From positions 144,343-208,342 of the forward strand of contig CACZFB010000002.1 of NCBI GenBank assembly GCA_902780305.1: a stretch of 64,000 nt of DNA. The letters are read 5' to 3'. The number at the start of each line of letters is the position of its first letter. Position 1 is the first letter of the stretch. Positions 42,539 through 51,400 of this stretch are shown here, piece by piece. Both the position numbers and the translations under genes were made by a program. The notes below the pieces were generated by a model. It was given only the letters and a program-made list of their open reading frames with translations. It did no database searches and was not told where the DNA came from. Source of the DNA: an uncultured Coriobacteriaceae bacterium (GTDB lineage Bacteria > Actinomycetota > Coriobacteriia > Coriobacteriales > Atopobiaceae).

Positions 42539-45193
42539 TTACTTCGTTGCGCACGCCGCCCTGCTGGCGTCGTAGCCGCGGGGCACCTGGCCCTGCGGCA
42601 GGACCTGCACGTCGATGGCCTCGGCGCGTCTGGAGAGTCCCGTGGTGCCGGCCGGCTCGCCGTCGTGGGCCCATCCGAGCCAGCCGTAGTTCTGGGAGTG
42701 GACGCGGTACCAGACGGAGTAGCCGCCCTCCCTGGCGAGGTCGCCGGTGAGGCTTACGCGCACGGCCTCGAGGCGGCGGGACTGGCCCTCGGTGCCGGCC
42801 AGCGCCCCGTCGACCGCGGCGGGCATCCAGCCCCTGTCCTGGGCGTGCACCTCGTAGGAGATGCCGCCGGCAACGGGCTGGTTGGGCACGGAGAGCCTTA
42901 TGGCCTCGAGCCTGCGGCCTTGGCCTGTGGTGCCGAACTCGAGCGCGGAGCCCGCGCCCGTCCAGCCCACGCCCGTCCAGCCCGCGCCCTGCACGTGGAC
43001 GTCGGCGGTCGCGGCGCCGACGTAGGAGGCCTGGCCCTCGGCGTAGCCCTCGGGTACCTGGCCCTTGGGGAGCACCTGCACCTCTATCGCCTCGGAGCGC
43101 TTTGATTGCCCGGCCGTGCCGGCGGCCTGGCCGTCGCACGCCCAGCCGAGCCAGCCGAAGGTCTGGCAGTGCGCGCGGTACCACACGGAGTGCGTATCGG
43201 CCACCTTGCCGGTAAGCCTCATCTGGACGGCCTCGACGCGCCTGGACTGCCCGACGGTGCCGCAGGGCGCGCCGTCCCTCACCCAGTCGGTCCAGCCGGT
43301 GCCCTGCAGGTGGGCGCGGTACTCGATGCCGCCGTTGGTGTCCTTGGGCAGCGCTACGGAGAACTGCTCCAGGCGCTTGGACTCACCCGTGGTGCCGATG
43401 AGGATGCCCTTGCCCTCGGCCTTGGCGGCCACCTCGCCGATTCCCTGCTCGTGGCCGGAGCCGGTGAGGGCGACGAAGCCCTCGGGTTCGGGCGTTGGCC
43501 CGGTCTTCTTCGAAAACGTCGCCGAGACCGTTACGTTGGAGGCGGGCATGGCAAACGAGCCGCCCTTGATTTCGACCGGGTTGCCCTCTGCGTCCCTCAC
43601 GGTTACGGTGTCGAGCTCGTAACCGTCTGCGGCCTTGGCAGTAATCTTTACAACCTCGTTCGCGAAGGCGCTGCCCTTGTCGACCTCTACGGTGCCGTTC
43701 TTGATGTCATCGGCAACGGCGACGCTGTATTTGAGCTCCGTGTGCGCCCACTTGTGGTCGTGGCTCTGCGAGAAGGTGCCGGTAACGTCGACGGCAGTCG
43801 CCTCACTCTCCCCGGCGAGCACGCCGACGCCTTTGCCAAGGGTTACGGTACCGGCGGCCTTGCCAGTACTGCTGCCGATGCCCCATGCGGAAGTGCTCGT
43901 AGCGGTTACCGTACCACCGTTGATGGCAATGGCGTATTTATATCTTCTGTTAGGTGCATCTTCGCCAGCACCGATTCCTGCCCCCACATTGCCGGTGGCG
44001 TTCACAGTTCCACCGTTTATGGTGACGTTAATCGTAGGATTGCCGTCGGAGGTTCCGGCGTAGCCGCAGCCAATTCCCGCACCATTGTCGTTACTAGTGG
44101 CGGTTACCGTGCCACCGTTGATGGTTATGGTACAGCCACCGCCGTATTGGCCGCTGCCGATGCCCGCGCCATAGCTGCCGGTGGCATTCACCACACCTCC
44201 GTTGATGGTGATGTTGTTGCCAACTATAGTGTCGCTGTAGTTGCCACCACCGATGCCCGCGCCATCGCTGCTGTTGGCATTCACGGTACCGCCGTTGATG
44301 GTGATGTTGCCACTGTCGGCTTCGTAGCCACCTCCAATACCCGCAGATATTGCACCAGCAGTTGCGTTCACAGTACCGCCGTAGATGGTGATGGCACCAC
44401 CGCTTATAGAGTGATCTATCCTTTCACCTCTGCCGCTGCCGATGCCCGCCGCATTTATACCACCGATGGCAGTCACGGAGCCGCCGTAGATGTTGACGGT
44501 GCCGCCTGACCCTCTATGGCCACCTCCTATGCCTGCTCCGCCGCCGGATTCACTACCCTTTTCGCCACCAAAGGCAGTCACGGAGCCACCGTGGATGTTG
44601 ACGGCGCCGCCAGACTTTTCAGGGTTCCCGCCGATGCCCGCGTTACCCTGGAGACACGTGCTTGTCGTGCCGTCGATTGTGCCAGCGAAGAGCACGCCCG
44701 AGTCGCCGCTCTGGGCGTAGATGTTGAGCGTCGCGTCCGTGGTCGTAATGCCCTGTTGTACGGTAAGCTTCGCGCCATCGCACAGAATCAGGTTTGCCTC
44801 ACCTGTTATGGACAGGCGGCCATAAATCGTTTTTTCGCTTTGGACCACGTACCAGCCGTTACCCCAGTTAACCGTATCAGTGGTGCTATCTTCAACATAA
44901 CTATAGCCCGTGCATTCCTGCTCTTTTCCTATCACCACACCCGCATTGGCGTCCCAGCTACGCTCGACGTAGCGCACGGGCTCCTGAGACTGCGGTTCCA
45001 GCGGCTCGGACGCAACCCGCAACTGCGACGGCTCGTCTGCCAGCGGCTCCGCATCCGGCAATACCTGCACCTCGGTCGCTAGCGGCTCCACAGGCTCCTC
45101 CGCCAACGCCGTCAGTGCCGTCCCCGACATGAGTCCCAGTACCAAGGCAAGGCCAAGCAGTGCGCTCACAAGCCTCTTCGTCTCTCGTTTCAT
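42539..45193 (-). CDS. Secreted beta-helix-like surface protein with six ChW repeats
   Basis: 884 residues from the ATG at 45193 (GGGAGG upstream; MKRETKRLVSALLGLALVLG signal, cleavage near ALTALAEE). After a Pro/Glu/Gln linker comes a beta-helix region with about nine turns of the form ITINGGTVNATGSYGAGIGSG. Then an InlB/Flg_new-like domain (VAVADDIKNGTVEVDKGSAF ... SFAMPASNVTVSATF) and six ChW repeats (for example HLQGTGWTDWV, HCQTFGWLGWA, HVQGAGWTGVG, HSQNYGWLGWA) ending VPRGYDASRAACATK. Likely wall-bound adhesin or carbohydrate binder. Perfect palindromes lie on both sides of the gene. Confidence 0.87.
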   Translation of the reverse strand: MKRETKRLVSALLGLALVLGLMSGTALTALAEEPVEPLATEVQVLPDAEPLADEPSQLRVASEPLEPQSQEPVRYVERSWDANAGVVIGKEQECTGYSYVEDSTTDTVNWGNGWYVVQSEKTIYGRLSITGEANLILCDGAKLTVQQGITTTDATLNIYAQSGDSGVLFAGTIDGTTSTCLQGNAGIGGNPEKSGGAVNIHGGSVTAFGGEKGSESGGGAGIGGGHRGSGGTVNIYGGSVTAIGGINAAGIGSGRGERIDHSISGGAITIYGGTVNATAGAISAGIGGGYEADSGNITINGGTVNANSSDGAGIGGGNYSDTIVGNNITINGGVVNATGSYGAGIGSGQYGGGCTITINGGTVTATSNDNGAGIGCGYAGTSDGNPTINVTINGGTVNATGNVGAGIGAGEDAPNRRYKYAIAINGGTVTATSTSAWGIGSSTGKAAGTVTLGKGVGVLAGESEATAVDVTGTFSQSHDHKWAHTELKYSVAVADDIKNGTVEVDKGSAFANEVVKITAKAADGYELDTVTVRDAEGNPVEIKGGSFAMPASNVTVSATFSKKTGPTPEPEGFVALTGSGHEQGIGEVAAKAEGKGILIGTTGESKRLEQFSVALPKDTNGGIEYRAHLQGTGWTDWVRDGAPCGTVGQSRRVEAVQMRLTGKVADTHSVWYRAHCQTFGWLGWACDGQAAGTAGQSKRSEAIEVQVLPKGQVPEGYAEGQASYVGAATADVHVQGAGWTGVGWTGAGSALEFGTTGQGRRLEAIRLSVPNQPVAGGISYEVHAQDRGWMPAAVDGALAGTEGQSRRLEAVRVSLTGDLAREGGYSVWYRVHSQNYGWLGWAHDGEPAGTTGLSRRAEAIDVQVLPQGQVPRGYDASRAACATK

Positions 45194-45324
45194 GGGACGC
45201 CTCCCTATCTCGTCTTGCCCTAGCTGCGTCGCAAAAGCGTCAATCCGCGCGGATCCATTCGTTTTGACAGCCATTATTTTATCGAAATAATACCGAAAAG
45301 CCTCCCAAATCGATAGCGGGTCGT

Positions 45325-45398
45325 GACCTATCAAAGGGGGTAACCCCCATTGATATGCCGCCTGAGGCAATCAATGGGGATTACCCCCTTGATAGGTC
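45325..45398. repeat. GCCTATCAA-family palindrome, copy 2
   Basis: GACCTATCAAAGGGGGTAAC and its near-complement ending CCCCCTTGATAGGTC. It cuts off the 5' part of the ChW fragment that follows on the plus strand. Confidence 0.7.
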
Positions 45399-45405
45399 AA
45401 CACAT

Positions 45406-45750
45406 TCTGGCCTGCCCGTCGCGGGCGGCGTCTCCTACGAGGTGCATGCCCAGAGGAACGGCTGGATGCCCGCCGCAGACGGTGCGCTGGCCGGCACCAC
45501 CGGCGAGGCGAAGCGTCTGGAGGCCGTGAAGATATCGCTCACCGGCGACGCGGCCAGGGACGACGGCTACTCCGTGTGGTACCGCGTCCACTCCCAGACC
45601 TACGGCTGGCTCGGCTGGGCGCACGACAGCGAGCCGGCCGGAACCACGGGACTCTCCAGGCGTGCCGAGGCAATCGACGTGCAGGTCCTGCCGCAGGGCC
45701 AGGTGCCCCGCGGCTACGACGCCAGCAAGGCGGCGTGCGTGAGCAGGTAG
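45406..45750 (+). pseudogene. C-terminal fragment of a ChW surface protein
   Basis: Two ChW repeats (YEVHAQRNGWMPAAD and YRVHSQTYGWLGWAHD) and the tail VPRGYDASKAACVSR. The frame upstream is formed by the palindrome at 45325 and no signal peptide is present. The fragment lies head-to-head with gene 42539-45193 and is closely similar to its end. Confidence 0.75.
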
Positions 45751-45775
45751 CAGAGGAGTCGCCAGATTCGAAGGG

Positions 45776-46588
45776 CTATCCCTCCGCAAAGAAGTCGCGT
45801 TTTTTGAAGCCAGCGGTGAGGAAACGCGAGAACGCACGGGCGCCGGTGAGCCACACGACACCGGCGTCGTTCTTCGTGTTGGCGAGCATGCGCGGGACCG
45901 CGTAGTCGGCGATCGTCTGGGGGTAGTCTCCCAAGATGTTGTAAATCCTCTTGGTCTTCTCGGACAGCTCGACGATGGTTGCTCCGCCGTTGGCGCGCGT
46001 GATGAAGTCCGTAATCATGATGCCGGGCGTCAGCCTGCATACCTGGACCTTTCCTCCCGTCAGGTCCTGGCTTTCCTTGGCGAGGCTGCGGGTAAAATAC
46101 GCGACCGCTCGCTTTGCGGTTCCATACATGGTGAGTCCGGTCATCATGGCGTCGTTGGACCCATATCCCTCGACGTTGTATATCTGCCCAAAGCCCTGTT
46201 GCATCATGCCGGCAAACGCGACCTGCGATCCAAGGACCGTTCCCTTGAGGTCGACGTCCAAGATGAACTCGATCTCGCGCTCGTCGAGCTCGCATACCGG
46301 CTTGTTGGGGGAGTTGACGCCGGCGTTGTTCACCCAGATGTCCACGGCGGAGAATGCCTGTATTGCCTGGTCCCACAGGTTCCTTATCTGCTTGGAGTCT
46401 GTGACGTCGCAGGGGACGGCAATGACGTTCGTTTCCGCTGGGCCAATCCCTTTGAGCTCTTCGAGGGCCGCGGCGAGGTTCTCCTCATGTACGCCGGAAA
46501 CGACGACGTTGCATCCCAGCTCCTTGAACTTTTTGGCCTGGCAGAGCCCGAATCCCCTTGTCGATCCCGTAATGACGACTGTTTTCAT
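45776..46588 (-). CDS. Short-chain dehydrogenase/reductase
   Basis: 270 residues from the ATG at 46588 (GGGAG 8 bases upstream). NAD(P) motif TGSTRGFG, WVNNAGVN for the NNAG loop, and YGTAKRA as the YxxxK catalytic pair; the catalytic Ser position reads in NVEGYGSND. The C-terminus FSRFLTAGFKKRDFFAEG is duplicated as a fragment at 7610-7727. Substrate unknown. It is a different branch from the SDR at 11154. Monocistronic, followed by the ChW fragment on the other strand. Confidence 0.85.
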   Translation of the reverse strand: MKTVVITGSTRGFGLCQAKKFKELGCNVVVSGVHEENLAAALEELKGIGPAETNVIAVPCDVTDSKQIRNLWDQAIQAFSAVDIWVNNAGVNSPNKPVCELDEREIEFILDVDLKGTVLGSQVAFAGMMQQGFGQIYNVEGYGSNDAMMTGLTMYGTAKRAVAYFTRSLAKESQDLTGGKVQVCRLTPGIMITDFITRANGGATIVELSEKTKRIYNILGDYPQTIADYAVPRMLANTKNDAGVVWLTGARAFSRFLTAGFKKRDFFAEG

Positions 46589-46640
46589 ATGTGTGCTCCC
46601 GCTTCCGTCCCGCTTCGGCAAACATGATACCTTGCAGAAC

Positions 46641-46669
46641 CGAGAAGAGGGGCCAAACCCCTTTTCTCA
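46641..46669. terminator. GAGAAAAGGGG hairpin, copy 3
   Basis: CGAGAAGAGGGGCCAAAC then CCCTTTTCTCAG, between the SDR start and the end of ATPase 48029. Confidence 0.6.
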
Positions 46670-46706
46670 GTTCGGGAAGCAGTGGGCGGGAGGTCGTTCG
46701 ACTGAC

Positions 46707-48029
46707 CTATAGAAACATGCCCATGAACTGGGGCAGCGTCACCTTTGCTCCGTTCCTGCCCGAGTTGCCGTCCACGAGCTTGTATGCCACCCTTGGTTCG
46801 TATTGCTCCATAAAGGTGTTGAGGGACACGGTCGCGCCCTTGGACGACTTGACCTCCACAGGAACGACCGCTCCGCCCCGCTCCATGAGGAACTCTATTT
46901 CCTGGGTGTTGTTCGCCCGTTTGTAGTAGCGGACCTCGATCCCTCGCTTGTGGAGCAGGTCGAACACGAGGTTCTCGTATATGCCGCCCTTCGCAGGGCC
47001 CTTGAGCGTGTTCCTAACGAGCGCCACCTGCGTTTCGCGGCCAAAGAGGTGCGTGAGGAGCCCCGTGTCGGTAACATAGATCTTGAACTCGCTTGGCTCC
47101 TCGTAGGCGGCCAGCGGAAGGAGCGGCACGGACACGTTGTGTACGTCGCGCACCAGCCCCGCATCGATGAGCCAGTCGATGGACGTGCCAAACTTGCGCG
47201 CACTGCCACCGCGTTCTACCTTGCTGTACTGGAACTTGGTGTTCTCCTTCGCGAGCTGCCTGGGCACGGACCGGTAGAGCCGCATGATCTTTGGCTTGTC
47301 GACGTTTGAGGCGTACTTGTCCACGTCGTCCTCGTAGGCGTTGAGAATCTTCTCCTGAACAGAGAACGCCTCCTCAAAGCTGTGAGTGTCCATGAACGTG
47401 CTCACGACCTCGGGCATGCCTCCAACAACGAGGTACTCCCGCAGCAGGTCCTGGTATCGCTTGAGGACCTGATCGGGTAGGCGCTCGGCTGTGCGCGCAT
47501 AATCTCTGAGCGTGTCGATGGCCTCCGCTCCCACGCCGCACGCCCACAGGTACTCCTCGAAGTCCAGCGCATGCATGTGTACCTCGCGCTCGTAACCCAC
47601 GGGCACCGAGGTCTCTTCGGGCGGAGCGTCGTCGGCGCCCTTGTAGTGGATGCCCAGCAGGGAACCCGACGCCACGACGTCAAAGCGGCCGTCCATAGCA
47701 AGGAACTTGAGGGCCGTCCGAGCCTTCTTGCAGGCCTGCACCTCGTCAAGGAAGATCAGCGTGCCACCCGGCACAAGCCTTACGTTGCTCATATACAGTG
47801 AGATGCGCTTGTAGATTTCCGTGGGTTCGAGGCTGCCTTCGAATACGGCCTTGAGCCGTGGATCTTTGAGGAAGTTTATGTAGAGGTAACTCTCGTACTC
47901 GGCGATTCCGAACTGCTCGATGATGTAGGTCTTGCCCACTTGGCGTGCGCCATTTACGAGCAGGCACTCGCGAGCTCCCGTGGCCTTCCATTCCAGCAGG
48001 CGGTCGTAGAACCTTCTGCGCAGTCTCAT
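46707..48029 (-). CDS. DUF4143 ATP-binding protein, 33-bp-iteron subfamily
   Basis: 440 residues from the ATG at 48029 (GGGGG 6 bases upstream); an ATG at 48041 is possible but lacks a ribosome site. Walker A NGARQVGKT (near residue 30), Walker B-like TLIFLDEVQACKKA, and C-terminal EIEFLMERG ... VPVEVKSSKGA with the PD-(D/E)XK-like pattern. It is homologous over its whole length to ATPases 7167 and 37472. The iteron array lies directly upstream. Function unknown. Confidence 0.85.
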   Translation of the reverse strand: MRLRRRFYDRLLEWKATGARECLLVNGARQVGKTYIIEQFGIAEYESYLYINFLKDPRLKAVFEGSLEPTEIYKRISLYMSNVRLVPGGTLIFLDEVQACKKARTALKFLAMDGRFDVVASGSLLGIHYKGADDAPPEETSVPVGYEREVHMHALDFEEYLWACGVGAEAIDTLRDYARTAERLPDQVLKRYQDLLREYLVVGGMPEVVSTFMDTHSFEEAFSVQEKILNAYEDDVDKYASNVDKPKIMRLYRSVPRQLAKENTKFQYSKVERGGSARKFGTSIDWLIDAGLVRDVHNVSVPLLPLAAYEEPSEFKIYVTDTGLLTHLFGRETQVALVRNTLKGPAKGGIYENLVFDLLHKRGIEVRYYKRANNTQEIEFLMERGGAVVPVEVKSSKGATVSLNTFMEQYEPRVAYKLVDGNSGRNGAKVTLPQFMGMFL

Positions 48030-48064
48030 CCGAACCCCCATACGATTGTGGTGTTAACCTTGTA

Positions 48065-48148
48065 AAACGCATCGAATTGGATGCTGTGTATTCAGTATAA
48101 TGCATCGTTTTTGACAGTACAATCGGAGAATAATGCATCGTTTTGGAG
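48065..48148 (-). promoter_or_regulatory. Three iterons of 33-bp period upstream of ATPase 48029
   Basis: GCATCG starts at 48069, 48102 and 48135, exactly 33 bp apart; units 2 and 3 share TAATGCATCGTTTT. With the gene the motif is AAAACGATGCATTA. A TATACT box (complement of 48095-48101) adjoins unit 2. The stretch 48149-48399 shows nothing further. Confidence 0.72.
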
Positions 48149-48399
48149 GTTAAACAATGCGTTACTGCTTGCGTGTTGATTAGAATGCGTCGGCCCGCCA
48201 ATGAGGGTTGCCCCCATTAGCCCAAGTAGTTGGCCGGAGGCGAGCGTCTTGGGCCTACCGGGAGCGCGGGTTCGGGCATACGCACGACATGTAGGTGGCG
48301 ACGTGATGCCTGTTGGAAGGAGAGCCCCCGCAAGCGATGTGATGTCGCCTGCGGAGGCTCAAGTAGGTACGTTCGTACCCGGGCTGTGGGCCTACGCCC

Positions 48400-48490
48400 T
48401 TACTTCGTCACGCACGCCGCTTTGCTGGCGTCGTAGCCACGGGGCACCTGGCCCTGTGGGAGCACCTGCACGTCGATTGCCTCGGCGCTA
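48400..48490 (-). pseudogene. Tail of a ChW surface protein gene
   Basis: About 29 codons identical in type to the end of gene 42539-45193: AEAIDVQVLPQGQVPRGYDA then SKAACVTK stop. The sequence breaks off in the codons before AEAID and ATPase-unrelated DNA follows. Confidence 0.75.
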
Positions 48491-48520
48491 CCCGTTCCAC
48501 CCTTAGTTGGCCAGAAACGC

Positions 48521-50116
48521 CTACCGGCACAAGGCTATAACGCGACGGTAGCTCAGGCCGGCAAGGACGGTGACAAGGGCGCAAAACGCGAGCGTAAGCA
48601 GCCTGTGATCTATGCTTAGTCCAAGAAACACAACCAAAACCATGAGACCCATAACCACAAACATGTTGGGCAGCATGTAGAGGGCCACCGCGGCGCTCTG
48701 CTTTATTACCTCAACCTCGTTTTCCCAGTCCAGGCGCATATGCTTGACGCCGCACACGCATCCCCACGCCGTGGAAAAGGCGCACAGCGCAATGCCGAGC
48801 ACCACATACAAAACCGTGTTGAGCGCGGGCACGCCGGCCGATATGCACAAGCACAGGGTGCAAAAGACCATAGACGGCAACGTGAGGCACAGGTTAAAGA
48901 GCATTTTGCCCTGATAGAGCGTCTTCTTTTGGAGTGGCAGGCTCGCAACGATCCAGTAGTTTTTGCCCTCCAGCGAAGGCGAGCACGCCGTGGTGGCAAA
49001 CATGCCAACGAAGAAGTACACCATAAAGGGGATCGCGGGCTGCAAGATCGCGTGGTCAAACGGTGCGTCGTGCGTAACCATAGCGACGATTTTGTCGAAG
49101 CCAACAACAAGGGTAACAAGGCCAAAGAGGGCCGACAAACCAACGCCTATGACGCCGTTGGTCATGTAGACCGTGGAACCCGTGAACCGCTTGAACTCCT
49201 TGTAGGCAATCGCGCCAACTACGCTTCGCTGCCTTTGGGCGCCCATTTTGTAGCTCTTTGATGCGGCGTGCGACCTGAGCGCGGAGTTGATGCTTTTGTA
49301 CGAGCCGCCAACAATGGCAAGCACCACGGCAAACAGGAGCGCGCTTGTGCCAATAAAGAGCAGTGCGTCGAGCATGCTCGGTCCCGCGATCGCGTTGGCA
49401 AACCACCGTGCGGGCAGGTATACGTTTGCCGCGTCGTTGGTTGCCTGCGAAACGGTCTCAAGCGTTTGCTGCACCTTGTTGTTCCTAAACAGGTCCTCAA
49501 TAAAAAAGCGACTCGCAAAGCAAACTACCACAAAGGCAAACACCAAAACGGTTTGGATGATGCTGGTCCTTTTAAACCCCGTGCTTATCTTGGCGAACAC
49601 AAAGCCCAAAAACGCCGCGGCCAGCATGGGCGCAATCGGCAAAAACAAAGAGAGGACCAGCCAAGCGGGATACACAAAAATCGCTGGGTGAGCGAAGCAA
49701 CCATACCCCACCATCGTGGCAACGGAAATGCTCGCGTACCACGGCAAGCTGTCCACATACATGTACAAAAACTTGCTCGTGGCGACCGTCCTAGCCTCAA
49801 AGGGCAAAGACATGAGCAGGTCGTACTCCCTAAAGTTAAACAGATAGCCATTCGTCTTAAAGATTGTAAACACGAAGGCGAGCGCACTTATGGTAAGGGC
49901 ACACAGTACGGGAACCGCGCCCACAAGGCCCACCATCCCATACCCAACACACATCAAAATGCAGTAGGCCATAACCATTGCGTAGAGCAGCGCAAAGCCT
50001 ATGGCGCCGCCAACGACCTGTCGCCGTTTTTTCTTGTCGGTTGTGTGCCGGTACACGTTCCATGGGCTGGTAGACAAACGCAGGGTCCTGAGCAGGAGCA
50101 ACACGTTACTCCCCAT
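48521..50116 (-). CDS. ABC transporter permease
   Basis: 531 residues with about twelve hydrophobic segments in two halves: IGFALLYAMVMAYCILMCVG and partners in the first, and FMVYFFVGMFATTACSPSLE and partners in the second. It resembles the large ABC-2 type permeases of clostridial and Coriobacteriia exporters. The start overlaps the ATPase gene stop by 11 bases, so the two form one exporter unit. Substrate unknown; it has no peptidase domain. Low GC content relative to neighbours and Phe-rich sequence are as expected for a membrane protein. Confidence 0.82.
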   Translation of the reverse strand: MGSNVLLLLRTLRLSTSPWNVYRHTTDKKKRRQVVGGAIGFALLYAMVMAYCILMCVGYGMVGLVGAVPVLCALTISALAFVFTIFKTNGYLFNFREYDLLMSLPFEARTVATSKFLYMYVDSLPWYASISVATMVGYGCFAHPAIFVYPAWLVLSLFLPIAPMLAAAFLGFVFAKISTGFKRTSIIQTVLVFAFVVVCFASRFFIEDLFRNNKVQQTLETVSQATNDAANVYLPARWFANAIAGPSMLDALLFIGTSALLFAVVLAIVGGSYKSINSALRSHAASKSYKMGAQRQRSVVGAIAYKEFKRFTGSTVYMTNGVIGVGLSALFGLVTLVVGFDKIVAMVTHDAPFDHAILQPAIPFMVYFFVGMFATTACSPSLEGKNYWIVASLPLQKKTLYQGKMLFNLCLTLPSMVFCTLCLCISAGVPALNTVLYVVLGIALCAFSTAWGCVCGVKHMRLDWENEVEVIKQSAAVALYMLPNMFVVMGLMVLVVFLGLSIDHRLLTLAFCALVTVLAGLSYRRVIALCR

Positions 50117-50834
50117 GATCGACCTCCAAAAAAGCCTCTTCCAGCGAGTGACCTTCGGTAAACTCCTCCATGGTGCCAGAAAAGATAATTTTGCCGTGCT
50201 TTATGATCGCGACCTTGTTGCAGAGCTTCTCGGCCACGTCGAGCACGTGGGTAGAAAAAAACACCGCCGCGCCCTGCTGGCACATGTCGCGCATGATTTC
50301 CTTGAGCGTAAAGGCCGCCTTTGGATCGAGTCCCACAAACGGCTCGTCCAGTACCAGCAGCTTGGGGTCGTGAATAAGTGCGGAGATAATGGCCACCTTT
50401 TGCTTCATGCCGTGGGAATAGGAGCCAATAAGGTCGCCCAAGGCAGGTGTTATCTCAAACAGGTCGGCGTACTTTTTTATGCGCTCTTCGCGCTCGGCCG
50501 CGCCTATGCCAAAAACGTCGGCCACAAAGTTGAGGTATTGGATACCCGTGAGGCTCTCGTACAGGTCGGGGTTGTCGGGTATGTAGGCCGTGACGCGCTT
50601 GCACGCCACGGGCTCGTCTGCCACGGAATGACCGTCTATGCGTATGAGACCCTCGGTAAAGTCCAGGACTCCCACCACGGCACGGATGGTGGTGGACTTG
50701 CCTGCGCCGTTGTGGCCAATAAAGCCATAGATGTCGCCGCCGCACACGGTAAGGCTCACGTCGTCCGCGGCCTTTTTGCCCGCGCCGTACGACTTTGAAT
50801 AGTGCTCGATGCTCAGCATTACGTTGTTGCCCAT
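50106..50834 (-). CDS. ABC transporter ATP-binding protein
   Basis: 242 residues. Walker A GHNGAGKST, signature-like YSHGMKQKV, Walker B LLVLDEPFVGLD and the switch His in FFSTHVLD are all present. It energises the permease encoded next. The start MGNNVMLSIEHYSKSYGAGK has GGAGGG upstream. Single-domain ABC-2 type exporter ATPase; could export a peptide, lipid or drug. Confidence 0.92.
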   Translation of the reverse strand: MGNNVMLSIEHYSKSYGAGKKAADDVSLTVCGGDIYGFIGHNGAGKSTTIRAVVGVLDFTEGLIRIDGHSVADEPVACKRVTAYIPDNPDLYESLTGIQYLNFVADVFGIGAAEREERIKKYADLFEITPALGDLIGSYSHGMKQKVAIISALIHDPKLLVLDEPFVGLDPKAAFTLKEIMRDMCQQGAAVFFSTHVLDVAEKLCNKVAIIKHGKIIFSGTMEEFTEGHSLEEAFLEVDHGE

Positions 50835-51055
50835 GATCTGCCCTCCAATAGCTCATGCATATTACATCGAAATGCCCAAGAAAAGTAAAGTATCTGGCTG
50901 CGTGACCCAAAGAGGGTGGGGGGCTTCGTTACCGTTAATGTGCCGACCTATCCTGGTGCAGAAATCGCTTGTTTTGCCTTGGACAGGTCATACCGTGAGA
51001 CACATCCTGAGTCGAAAGGATGCGGTATGGTCATATTCCAAGACCTTATCTGTGC

Positions 51056-51088
51056 TTCGAGAAAAGGGGCCAAACCCCTTTTCTCGAA
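51056..51088. terminator. GAGAAAAGGGG hairpin, copy 4
   Basis: TTCGAGAAAAGGGGCC and its complement ending CCCCTTTTCTCGAA. No gene ends next to it, so it is probably a dispersed element. Confidence 0.55.
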
Positions 51089-51177
51089 AACCCGAAACGG
51101 GCACGCGGCGGGTGCGTAGTTGCCGAGGTGGGAAGCCGCGTATGGGCCATCCCTCCGCAGACAACGCATTAAGTGCG

Positions 51178-51283
51178 AAGATTTCCCGTGCACCCGCAGG
51201 GACTGACCAAGGTGCACAGCTCGTCTACCTGCGCAAACGAGGTCAGTATCAATACGGGTACTTTTCGGATCTTCGCACTTAAT
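51178..51283. repeat. MITE-like element, copy 1 (106 bp)
   Basis: Terminal inverted repeats ATTAAGTGCGAAGAT and ATCTTCGCACTTAAT. The interior keeps GTCTACCTGCG in common with copies 2 and 3 but otherwise differs. No coding capacity. Confidence 0.65.
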
Positions 51284-51400
51284 TTGGCGCACGGCGTCGA
51301 GTGTCCGCGGTGGTGGCGCTGTTGTTCGTGGTATAAGTAAGGGAGTGCTGCGGGACGTCTTCGTGGCACGACTCCCTTGGCGCTCGGAGAGGAGAAGCAT

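Larger units (their letters stand above)
50835..51400. other. Gene-free stretch with hairpin and MITE-like element
   Basis: It holds GAGAAAAGGGG hairpin copy 4 and MITE-like copy 1. No gene is supported. Confidence 0.6.

Noticed and set aside
48157..48183. Eight-residue ORF MRYCLRVD with a GGAGGT site upstream of ATPase 48029 on the other strand
   Set aside because: Too short to support and overlapping the iteron region; probably chance.
48521..50834. ABC pair as dedicated exporter of the double-glycine peptide at 52670
   Set aside because: The ATPase has no C39 peptidase domain, the permease is of ABC-2 type, and three kilobases and other genes lie between.
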